A stretch of DNA of 49,948 bases, taken from NCBI GenBank assembly GCA_949293815.1, contig CASFEZ010000016.1, positions 1 through 49,948 of the forward strand, given 5' to 3'. This DNA comes from an uncultured Eubacteriales bacterium (GTDB taxonomy: Bacteria > Bacillota > Clostridia > Oscillospirales > Acutalibacteraceae). The notes beneath the pieces were generated by a model, which made no database searches, was not told the DNA's origin, and saw only the letters and a list, made by a program, of their open reading frames with translations. Positions within the stretch are counted from its first letter, which is position 1. Every line of letters begins with the position of its first letter. Positions 8,599-15,416 of this stretch are shown here, piece by piece. The position numbers were made by a program, and so were the translations under genes.

Positions 8599-9060
8599 TT
8601 ATTGTTGATTTTCTTCAAGAATTTGGGAGAGCTCTTCCATAAAGCTGTGCAGGTCTTTGAACTGGCGGTAGACTGAAGCGAAGCGCACATAGGCCACATC
8701 GTCTATTTTTTTCAGCGCCTCCATGGCCAGCTCGCCGATTTGCAGCGAGGTTACTTCTTTTTCGAGAGAGTTCTGAAGCTGCAATTCGATATTATCCACC
8801 GCTTTTTCAATCACTTCCAGCGGCACCTGGCGTTTTTCACAGGCTTTCATCATGCCGTTCAGCAGCTTGCTGCGGTCGAAGACCTGGCGGGAGTTATCCT
8901 TTTTAATTACAATAATCGGCGTGCTTTCAATTACCTCATAGGTGGTAAAGCGTTTGCCGCAGTTCATGCACTCCCGGCGGCGGCGAATGCGGGTATATTC
9001 ATCGGTGGGGCGGGAATCTATGACCTTGCTCTCCTCAAAACCGCAATACGGACATTTCAT
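8599..9060 (-). CDS. nrdR: Transcriptional repressor NrdR
   Basis: Zinc-ribbon, ATP-cone repressor of ribonucleotide reductase genes. The 153 residues are the family's usual length. The N-terminal zinc ribbon shows CPYC (residues 3-6) and CMNC (about 31-34) around the basic RIRRRRE. The ATP-cone follows from about residue 48 ([19 protein letters not shown]), which binds ATP or dATP. It is the first gene of the nrdR-metA-DUF4364 operon; its stop is 23 bases before the metA start. No nrd genes are in the window. Confidence 0.95.
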   Translation of the reverse strand: MKCPYCGFEESKVIDSRPTDEYTRIRRRRECMNCGKRFTTYEVIESTPIIVIKKDNSRQVFDRSKLLNGMMKACEKRQVPLEVIEKAVDNIELQLQNSLEKEVTSLQIGELAMEALKKIDDVAYVRFASVYRQFKDLHSFMEELSQILEENQQ

Positions 9061-9110
9061 AACCGAATCTCTCCCTTTTCTGCGGGCAATGCCCGCAAAG
9101 ATACTTATGT

Positions 9111-9139
9111 ATCATAGCATAAAACCGGTAGGTTGTCAA
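9111..9139 (-). promoter_or_regulatory. SigA promoter of the nrdR operon, with leader hairpin
   Basis: On the minus strand TTGACA (9139-9134), 17 bases, TATGAT (9116-9111). The leader contains a perfect 7-bp inverted repeat TGCGGGC-AAT-GCCCGCA (9081-9097) just upstream of the nrdR ribosome binding site. A second TTGACA-like element with similar flanks (ACCGGCAGATTGTCAA, plus strand) lies upstream near 9158-9173. The 310 bases between nrdR and the 9371 gene hold only these elements and the divergent promoter. Confidence 0.75.
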
Positions 9140-9241
9140 ACCGCTGCAAAAAAGAAGACCGGCAGATTGTCAAAAAAAAGGGCAAAATTTTTGTAAACTT
9201 GAACAAAACACGATTGCCAAAACTTTTTATTCTATTTATTG

Positions 9242-9270
9242 TTGACTTTTTGCGCGGAATGTTTTATCAT
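9242..9270 (+). promoter_or_regulatory. SigA promoter of the 9371 gene
   Basis: TTGACT (9242-9247), 17 bases, TATCAT (9265-9270), about 100 bases upstream of the start. Confidence 0.65.
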
Positions 9271-9370
9271 TTTAGTGTAAAGTGCTGTCATTGTATGCTG
9301 CTGTATTCGCATAAAGCACTCTGGCGGTTGTGAAAACAGCGCGCGGCACGAATCTTTTGGAGGTGCAACT

Positions 9371-12037
9371 ATGAAGAAATCCACAAAAATTCTCAGTGTG
9401 GTTCTATCCTTTGTCATGCTGCTGTCGTCTATGTCCGCAGCCACGGTAGCCGGCGCCGCCGAGTATTCCAAAGTGAAGGATTTCCGGCTGAGCGCCGAAG
9501 AATCCGCGACCTTGCTTCTGGACTATGTAGATGAGATGCTTGCTGAAAACGCTGCTTCCAGTTCCGATGGCGGGCGCTTGGAATATTCGCTCAGTTTGGG
9601 ACTAATTAGCGTTGACTTGTTAATTGATTATTCATCGATTGACAATGCACTGAGCACGGTTTATTCCACTCTTACGCAGTACCGTTCTGCCTTGCGTTTA
9701 CTTGGTGATGCAGCAGATCTGCAATATGGAATGCTGGAAGGCGTACAGCGCAGCAATGGTGACTTAAAGGTTGTTTATGCGCTTTTGGACTTTTTGGATC
9801 AGAACGCCGGTATTATTGCAAAAGCAGTGGATGGCAGTTTGAGCCTTGGCTCAATTGTAAATGCTATATTTAATGTTAACGATGAAATTTCCGGTATGAT
9901 CAGCGATTTGACCGAAGGTCAGGCGTCCGATATTCCCGGTATGATCCGTTATTTCCTGTACGACGCCATGCTGAGCAATAAGCTCGGCTATCCCGCCACC
10001 ATGAGCGAAGCGGGGCTTTCTACGGCGGATGAGATTCTGAATACCTTCCTGAATGCTTATCTGACCACCGATGCTACGACCGATTTCAATGGTAAGGCGC
10101 TGTTGCCCTCGTTGAACGGTCAATTGGATATCAACAGCGGCTCGGTATATGACCTGCTTGCCACCGCACTGACTGCTGCCTATCAGGATTTGGCGCAGAC
10201 CCCGTTTAACAATGACATCAAAGCGCTGCTTTTGGAATATGCTTGCGGCGCGGTCAAGACCGAAATTACCGATACCGTAACCGATGAGCAGAAAGCTCTT
10301 GTTGCGGAAAGCGAAACGAACCCTGCCACCGCACTGACCAGCTCCGGCTTTGCGGCGGTGGACGGCGGCTATCTGTTCCGCAGCGGCGGTCAGTACTTTA
10401 TGCTGGATACCTCTACAGTCAATGAGCTGTATCAGGTCTTTGATTTCGGCTATGCGCTGCCTGCTGAATACAATTTTGTTGCCGAGGACGGTACCATTAC
10501 TTCCAACCTGAATAATATCATTGGTATGATTGTAAAAACCGTTCTGAACGATACCTATGAAGGTCAGGTCAACTGGCAGGACGGCGGCAACGAGCTGTTG
10601 GTAAATAACATTGCCAACACTGCCAAGGTCATTTTGCCGCTGTGCCCCGACAGCTTCTTCGAGAGCTTCCTGGATCAGGAAACCATTGACCAGATTAAAA
10701 ACTTCGATGATACCGCCGAACCCATGGAGCTGATCAACTACTTTGTCAATATCCTGGTACAGGTGCTTGTACCCGATGTCAAAGACGAGCTGGCGGATGC
10801 CGACGAGTTTATGGAAGTCGGCGCGGTGGTTGCGAATCACTATGCCAAGACGGTGGCGCCGACCATTGATTATTCCGATAAGATTTACAACGGCGATGCC
10901 ATTGCCGACCTGACCGACCAGGAGTGGGTGGACATTATTCTGGATATGGGTATGGAAGTTGCGGTTTATTACCTCGACCTGTATACCAATATCGATGTTG
11001 ACACCGACACCATGACCGAATACAAAGCGGCCGCTGAAAGTGCCGGCGTGACATTGGCGGACTTCCTGTTGGACGATGTGGTTGACTGGGCGTTCTCCTA
11101 TGCGGACGGCATTTTCGCCGCAGGCGATGACTTGGCCGGCGAAAGAGGCGTTTATGACAACGGCGGCGGCTGGTATAAGCTGAATGTGATTGTCAATGAT
11201 ATTGTACCGCTTCAGTTCCTGAGCGGCACTTCCGAAAACTCCGAGTTCGCGGTGGATATGGAATACGCCATGAACGAAATGATTTCCAAAATGCTCAATC
11301 TGGATGTCGCGGGCGCTATCGAAGTCATCGCCAAGAATGATAACGAGGGCAATGTACTGAACAGCACCCCTGTTACCGCGATTCTGACGGTTGTTCAGAG
11401 TGTGATTAACTCCATCCTGCCCGGCACAATTGATTCACAGTATCTGACCAATGTTGAGACCTTAATTGGCACCAACAGCCTGAAAGCCCTGATCCAAAAC
11501 CTGTTCGGCGCTTTGAACGACAGAAAAGACAGGATTATTCCGGCGGTTCTGCCTGTCGTGCTGAGCTTTATGGATGATTTCGTATCTGAATCCGCGCTGG
11601 TTCTCAAATCCTATGAGAACCAGGAGGAGGACTGCATTGATCTTGTCACTGTGCTTTCCCAGAAATACGCTGCTGCATTCGGCGTAGCGGACGGCGTAGC
11701 CAGCGGTTCCCCGGAAAATGTGACCATCAAGCGCGCAGGTACGCTGATTGCCGGCGGCAATTACATGAAAGAGAATGGTCTGACAACCTTAACGCTGGAT
11801 AACGCAGATGGCGAGAATGTGTATAATGTGGTGACCTATAAGATTTATACCGACAACGCCACGGCAGAAAACGACGGGTATTATACCTTCAAAGCCCGGG
11901 TGACCGGTATCAGTGCCTTGGATGTGGATAAAGAGATTTATGCCATCTCCTATATCACCTATACGGTCGGTTCTACCGAGCGCACGGTGTATTCCACCAA
12001 CGGCTACACCATTCATCTGGATGTTGCCGGCGTATAA
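9371..12037 (+). CDS. Large secreted protein of unknown function
   Basis: 888 residues with a clear signal peptide (MKKSTKILSVVLSFVMLLSS, then a cleavage-like AGAAEY). The ATG is preceded by TTGGAGGTG at 5-8 bases. The mature protein is acidic and mostly helical in appearance, with repeated Asp/Asn-rich segments but no motif I can assign. The last 110 or so residues look beta-rich (YKIYTDNATAENDGYYTFKA ... AISYITYTV), like the C-terminal modules of other Ruminococcaceae surface proteins. There is no transmembrane C-terminus, sortase motif or dockerin. It has its own promoter and terminator. It is probably extracellular; I cannot assign a function. Confidence 0.8.
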   Translation: MKKSTKILSVVLSFVMLLSSMSAATVAGAAEYSKVKDFRLSAEESATLLLDYVDEMLAENAASSSDGGRLEYSLSLGLISVDLLIDYSSIDNALSTVYSTLTQYRSALRLLGDAADLQYGMLEGVQRSNGDLKVVYALLDFLDQNAGIIAKAVDGSLSLGSIVNAIFNVNDEISGMISDLTEGQASDIPGMIRYFLYDAMLSNKLGYPATMSEAGLSTADEILNTFLNAYLTTDATTDFNGKALLPSLNGQLDINSGSVYDLLATALTAAYQDLAQTPFNNDIKALLLEYACGAVKTEITDTVTDEQKALVAESETNPATALTSSGFAAVDGGYLFRSGGQYFMLDTSTVNELYQVFDFGYALPAEYNFVAEDGTITSNLNNIIGMIVKTVLNDTYEGQVNWQDGGNELLVNNIANTAKVILPLCPDSFFESFLDQETIDQIKNFDDTAEPMELINYFVNILVQVLVPDVKDELADADEFMEVGAVVANHYAKTVAPTIDYSDKIYNGDAIADLTDQEWVDIILDMGMEVAVYYLDLYTNIDVDTDTMTEYKAAAESAGVTLADFLLDDVVDWAFSYADGIFAAGDDLAGERGVYDNGGGWYKLNVIVNDIVPLQFLSGTSENSEFAVDMEYAMNEMISKMLNLDVAGAIEVIAKNDNEGNVLNSTPVTAILTVVQSVINSILPGTIDSQYLTNVETLIGTNSLKALIQNLFGALNDRKDRIIPAVLPVVLSFMDDFVSESALVLKSYENQEEDCIDLVTVLSQKYAAAFGVADGVASGSPENVTIKRAGTLIAGGNYMKENGLTTLTLDNADGENVYNVVTYKIYTDNATAENDGYYTFKARVTGISALDVDKEIYAISYITYTVGSTERTVYSTNGYTIHLDVAGV

Positions 12038-12050
12038 AAAGTAAGCATAC

Positions 12051-12084
12051 AAGAACCCTCGGGGCAACCTGAGGGTTCTTTTTC
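12051..12084 (+). terminator. Intrinsic terminator
   Basis: AAGAACCCTC (12051-12060) pairs with GAGGGTTCTT (12071-12080), followed by TTTC, just after the secreted-protein gene. Confidence 0.85.
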
Positions 12085-12136
12085 TATCGTTTCGTCTGTT
12101 TTTTACAAAAAAGCACCCGCAAAGGCTGTTTGCCTC

Positions 12137-12165
12137 TTCCTTACGCACGCGATCTTTGTTATAAT
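12137..12165 (+). promoter_or_regulatory. Possible housekeeping promoter of sigI
   Basis: TATAAT (12160-12165) with a poor -35 (TTCCTT, 12137-12142) at 17 bases, roughly 95 bases upstream of sigI. It would give basal expression alongside the sigma-I-like site downstream. Confidence 0.4.
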
Positions 12166-12204
12166 AGACAGGGCAGAAATAATTTTTAAAATAGCGATGC
12201 ACGT

Positions 12205-12231
12205 CCCCGTTTTTGGGACACGCGTGCCGTA
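12205..12231 (+). promoter_or_regulatory. Putative sigma-I autoregulatory promoter of sigI-rsgI
   Basis: CCCC (12205-12208), 19 bases, CGTA (12228-12231), lying 28 bases before the sigI start codon. The same arrangement occurs upstream of the lipoprotein gene (13941-13967). Known sigma-I promoters have a C-rich -35 and a CG(A/T)A-type -10, so this is read as autoregulation. The segment GTCCCC-GTTTTT-GGGAC is also a small inverted repeat, which could partly explain its appearance. Confidence 0.55.
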
Positions 12232-12258
12232 TTCTATCGTGTGGAGGGAGTCTGCCGC

Positions 12259-12984
12259 ATGCATTTGGAAAATGATATCCTTCATGAAGTCGAAGCCGCC
12301 AAGGAAAGCGACAGGGCGGCAGATCGGCTGATTCAGGCATATTTGCCGTTTATCAAAGCGGAAACCGCAAAATTTCTCCGGCGTCCTCCCATTGAGGGGC
12401 AGGATGATGAGTTGAGCATTGCCTTAATGGCTTTCCACGAGGCGATTCACGGGTATTCCCGGCTGCGGGGCGCGTTTTTGCGCTACGCAGCCATGCTGAT
12501 TCGAAGCCGCCTGATTGATTACAGCCGGCGGGAGAAAAAACATAGCGGCGTTCTGTCTATAGACGCGAAAGACAGGGAAGAGGAACAGTCTCTTGCCGAA
12601 ACCCTGTCCTCGCCGGAGGATTTTGCTGAAAGCGGAGCCCTGCGGGAAGCGACAAGACAGGAAATTGAAGAGCTTCGGCAGCAGATGGAAGATTTTGGCG
12701 TCAGTTTAAGCGATGTGGCAGATAACTGCCCGAAACAGCGCCGTACCCTCGACGCCTGCCGGAAAGCGCTGAGCTATGCGCACGACCATTCAGAACTGAT
12801 GGAAGAATTTCTGCGCACGAAGCGCCTGCCGTTGACCGCGCTTTCCGAGGGCAGCGGCGCCGAGCGAAAAACGCTGGAGCGGCACCGTAAATATTTGGTG
12901 GCGCTGCTGCTGATTCACACCAATGGCTATGAAATCATACGCGGACATATCAAACAGGTATTGAAAGGCGGTGAGGCGCAATGA
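12259..12984 (+). CDS. sigI: RNA polymerase sigma factor SigI
   Basis: A sigma-70-family alternative factor of the SigI group, 241 residues from the ATG at 12259 (GGAGGGAG at 8 bases). The sigma-2 core is visible near residues 20-95. It includes LIQAYLPFIKAETAKFLRR, the SigI-typical DDELSIALMAFHEAI, and LRYAAMLIRSRLIDYSRRE. The SigI-specific C-terminal region ends with AERKTLERHRKYLVALLLI and a helix before the stop. In Bacillus SigI responds to heat; in Clostridium thermocellum several SigI/RsgI pairs sense extracellular polysaccharide and drive cellulosome genes. The stop overlaps the next gene by 4 bases, the standard sigI-rsgI arrangement. Confidence 0.93.
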   Translation: MHLENDILHEVEAAKESDRAADRLIQAYLPFIKAETAKFLRRPPIEGQDDELSIALMAFHEAIHGYSRLRGAFLRYAAMLIRSRLIDYSRREKKHSGVLSIDAKDREEEQSLAETLSSPEDFAESGALREATRQEIEELRQQMEDFGVSLSDVADNCPKQRRTLDACRKALSYAHDHSELMEEFLRTKRLPLTALSEGSGAERKTLERHRKYLVALLLIHTNGYEIIRGHIKQVLKGGEAQ

Positions 12985-13913
12985 CCTATATTGTTTTGGA
13001 ATGCCATTCTTCCTACGCGGTGCTTTTGGATGAAGAGGGTCGGTTCTGGAAAGCGGCGAATTTGCAATATTCCGTTGGGCAAACGGTTACGGACCCGTTT
13101 CTGATGCGCGAAACCCGGGAAAAACCAACCCCGGTCATGCGCCGCCTGGGCGCCGTGGTGATGGCTGCGGCGGCTTGCCTGTTGGTATTTTTCGGTTCCA
13201 GATATTACTACACCAATGTGCAAAGCTACACCTCCATTTATTTATCCATTAACCCTGAAGTGCAAATAGAGCTGAACCGGCAGGGAGAAGTGGTACGGCT
13301 GCACGGCGAAAACGCGGACGGCGAGGCGCTGCTTGCGGGATATGACGGCAGGGGAAAAGACAAGGTAACCGTGGCCGACGAGCTGATTGACAGGGCTATT
13401 GATATGGGCTTTTTGTCGGACGGCGGCGAGGTGTCCTTTTATATCGACGCCCCGGATGAGGCGATTTTCCGCGATTACGGCGTGGAGCTGCGTACCGCCA
13501 TTACCGAGCATCTGGACGGCAGAATTACGATTGTGATTGAAATTACCAATACCCGTACCAGCGAAACGCCGAGCGACAGCACGCCAGATCAAACAACGGC
13601 TGCCTCTGCGCAAAGCACCACAAACGCTCCCCAATCTGCCGGAACACAGAACCAAACGGCAGCACAGAGCCAAGACGAGCCGGGACAAAACACATCGCCG
13701 CCCCAAACTGCCGCGCCGGCGCCCGAAACCCAAACCCCTGCCACCCAGCCGCCCCAAACCGCAGCGCAAACCGGCGGTCGCACCGACTATGGCGATGACG
13801 ATTGGGATGACAACGATGACGATGACGACGCCAATGACGAGAACGATGATTGGGATGACGATAACGATGATTGGAATGATGATGACGATGACCGCGAGGA
13901 GGACGACGATTAA
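12981..13913 (+). CDS. rsgI: Transmembrane anti-sigma-I factor RsgI
   Basis: 310 residues. Residues 1-45 form the cytoplasmic RsgI N-domain (YIVLECHSSYAVLLDEEGRF), which holds SigI. Residues 53-75 are one membrane helix. The outer domain (about 80-190) contains YLSINPEVQIELNRQGEVV. The Asn-Pro there corresponds, from memory, to the autocleavage site of the SEA-like RsgI middle domain. A Thr/Gln/Pro-rich linker (190-265) follows. The tail GGRTDYGDDDW continues into about 40 residues that are mostly Asp, Asn and Trp. There is no carbohydrate-binding module of the kind found in C. thermocellum RsgI proteins. The acidic tail could bind cations or basic polymers; this is inference. Confidence 0.9.
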   Translation: MTYIVLECHSSYAVLLDEEGRFWKAANLQYSVGQTVTDPFLMRETREKPTPVMRRLGAVVMAAAACLLVFFGSRYYYTNVQSYTSIYLSINPEVQIELNRQGEVVRLHGENADGEALLAGYDGRGKDKVTVADELIDRAIDMGFLSDGGEVSFYIDAPDEAIFRDYGVELRTAITEHLDGRITIVIEITNTRTSETPSDSTPDQTTAASAQSTTNAPQSAGTQNQTAAQSQDEPGQNTSPPQTAAPAPETQTPATQPPQTAAQTGGRTDYGDDDWDDNDDDDDANDENDDWDDDNDDWNDDDDDREEDDD

Positions 13914-13940
13914 AAAAAGCGGAAAAATTTTTTCGTTCGA

Positions 13941-13968
13941 CCCCGGTTTTCCCAAAAAGGTATCGTAA
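13941..13968 (+). promoter_or_regulatory. Putative sigma-I promoter of the TDYG lipoprotein gene
   Basis: CCCC (13941-13944), 19 bases, CGTAA (13964-13968), about 60 bases upstream of the lipoprotein start. The CCCC-N19-CGTA layout and the flanking CG(A/T)CCCCG(G/T)TTTT match the site before sigI. CGTAA fits the CGWMA-like -10 reported for sigma-I as I recall it. No TATAAT/TTGACA pair is visible in this gap. Confidence 0.6.
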
Positions 13969-14028
13969 CCTATGGGTGTAAGACAAAAACAAAACGCCTG
14001 CGGGCGACCTTGAAAGGAGAACCTTATT

Positions 14029-15327
14029 ATGAAAAGAAGAATAATTGCTCTGGCCTCTTCCCTGGCTGTCCTTTTGGCAGTCCTTCTGACCGGCTGCGGC
14101 GGTACCCAGACCGCCAGTGTATCCACCGCCGATACCGGCGTGTTGACGCTGCGGGTCAATCCCGAAATTGCCATCGCCTACGATAAAGACGGTCTGGTAT
14201 CCGATGTCACCGGTCTGAACGCGGACGGACAGCAGATTGTCGCTGGCTATACCGATTATATCGGAAAAACCTGCGACACGGTTTTGCAGGAACTGGTTGT
14301 TTTAATCAGCGACGCCGGTTACTTTGTTGAAGAAGTAGACGGCAATGCCCGGAACATTGTGATTCAGATTGAACCGGGATCCGCACTGCCCGGCGATGAC
14401 TTTGTGCAAAAGATGAGCGATGGCGTGCAGTCCGCCGTGCGCGAGCTCAGCCTGACTTCGGGTATTGTTTCCATCGATGCAGATGACTACGACCCGGCTT
14501 ATGCCACCGACAGCGAGCCCTCCCCGTATATCACCCTGGAAAAGGCGCGGGAAATTGCCCTGACCCAGGCAAATGTAGCGGCAGACGACGCGACCTTTAC
14601 CGATCGGGAGTTTGACCACGACGACGGCACTCCCACCTTTGAATTGGAATTTTTCGCAAATGGTTATGAATACGAGTATGAGATTCACGCGGTCACCGGC
14701 GCCGTGCTGAAAGCGGAGCATGAGCCCGTTCCCGCTTCCCAAGCAACCGCAGCCGGTCAGGCGGCAAACAGTACCACAAATTCTGCGGGTGCCAACCGCA
14801 CCGATTATGGTAATACCGATTACGGCAGCGCCAGTGATGGTATTACGGATTACGGCAATACCGATTATGGCAGCGCCAGTGATGGCATTACGGATTACGG
14901 CAATACCGATTATGGCAGCGCCAGTGATGGAATTACCGATTATGGCAATACCGATTATGGGCGTGGTCAGACCAATGCCGCCCCATCGACCACAGCTTCC
15001 AATCACAGCGTGATAGAAGTTGCCGCAACCGCAGCGAGCACCACTTCTAACGCCAACCGCACCGACTATGGCATTACCGATTATGGCAAAACGGACTATG
15101 GTGCAACCGATTACGGCCATGGGCAGACCAGCGCTGCTGTTTCTACCACTGCGGCAACCACAGCCGCATCCACTACCGCCAATGCCAATCGCACCGACTA
15201 TGGCAATACGGATTACGGCAATACCGATTACGGGAATACAAACTACGGCAATACAAATTATGGTGATACCGACTACGGAAACAGCGATTACGGCAATTCC
15301 GATTACGGACGGTCTGATTATCGATAA
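14029..15327 (+). CDS. RsgI-like ectodomain/PepSY lipoprotein with TDYG repeats
   Basis: 432 residues with a lipoprotein signal and lipobox LLTGC (Cys23). Residues about 38-145 align with the outer domain of the neighbouring RsgI. LTLRVNPEIAIAYDKDG matches IYLSINPEVQIELNRQG, and GLNADGQQIVAGY matches GENADGEALLAGY. The Asn-Pro site is kept. Residues about 166-232 form a PepSY-type domain (ITLEKAREIALTQANVAADD ... YEYEIHAVTGAVLKAE). The C-terminal 175 residues are low-complexity, Thr/Ser/Ala linkers alternating with (N/T)-(T/S)-DYG repeats. There is no membrane helix or sigma-binding domain, so it cannot act as an anti-sigma factor itself. The start has GAAAGGAGAACC upstream. The role is unknown; a decoy, sensor or structural partner of RsgI are the options. 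Confidence 0.85.
   Translation: MKRRIIALASSLAVLLAVLLTGCGGTQTASVSTADTGVLTLRVNPEIAIAYDKDGLVSDVTGLNADGQQIVAGYTDYIGKTCDTVLQELVVLISDAGYFVEEVDGNARNIVIQIEPGSALPGDDFVQKMSDGVQSAVRELSLTSGIVSIDADDYDPAYATDSEPSPYITLEKAREIALTQANVAADDATFTDREFDHDDGTPTFELEFFANGYEYEYEIHAVTGAVLKAEHEPVPASQATAAGQAANSTTNSAGANRTDYGNTDYGSASDGITDYGNTDYGSASDGITDYGNTDYGSASDGITDYGNTDYGRGQTNAAPSTTASNHSVIEVAATAASTTSNANRTDYGITDYGKTDYGATDYGHGQTSAAVSTTAATTAASTTANANRTDYGNTDYGNTDYGNTNYGNTNYGDTDYGNSDYGNSDYGRSDYR
14812..14946 (+). repeat. Three 45-bp tandem repeats (NTDYGSASDGITDYG)
   Basis: Three consecutive 45-base units starting AATACCGATTA(C/T)GGCAGCGC, differing only at silent third positions, encode NTDYGSASDGITDYG three times. A partial fourth unit follows. 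Confidence 0.95.
15187..15324 (+). repeat. Degenerate 12-bp repeats (xTDYG tetrapeptides)
   Basis: About eleven 12-base units encode (N/R/D)(T/S)(D/N)YG tetrapeptides, ending in RSDYR before the stop. Thr/Ser drift to Ser toward the end, and codons vary, so selection appears to act on the peptide. Confidence 0.9.
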
Positions 15328-15350
15328 GACCGTAGGCGTATAACAAAATG

Positions 15351-15387
15351 GCCGGACGGGCACGGATCGTCCGGCTTCCCTGTTTTT
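15351..15387 (+). terminator. Hairpin/terminator between the lipoprotein and cotH genes
   Basis: GCCGGACG (15351-15358) pairs with CGTCCGGC (15368-15375), followed by TTCCCTGTTTTT. The cotH start is only 30 bases on and no separate promoter is obvious. It may be a leaky terminator that lowers cotH expression. Confidence 0.6.
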
Positions 15388-15416
15388 CAAAATCTGTTTT
15401 AGAAAGGGTGCATACC

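Noticed and set aside
13242-14174. Long minus-strand open frame across rsgI
   Set aside because: It arises because the Asp-rich GAT/GAC codons read as Ile/Val on the other strand; no ribosome binding site or family match.
14812-15324. Short regular repeats considered as CRISPR or iteron array
   Set aside because: The units are 12 or 45 bases, in frame with the lipoprotein, and encode DYG peptides with silent variation.
14302-15390. Minus-strand frame opposite the TDYG lipoprotein
   Set aside because: Low-complexity Ile/Gly product that mirrors the repeat region, no start signal.
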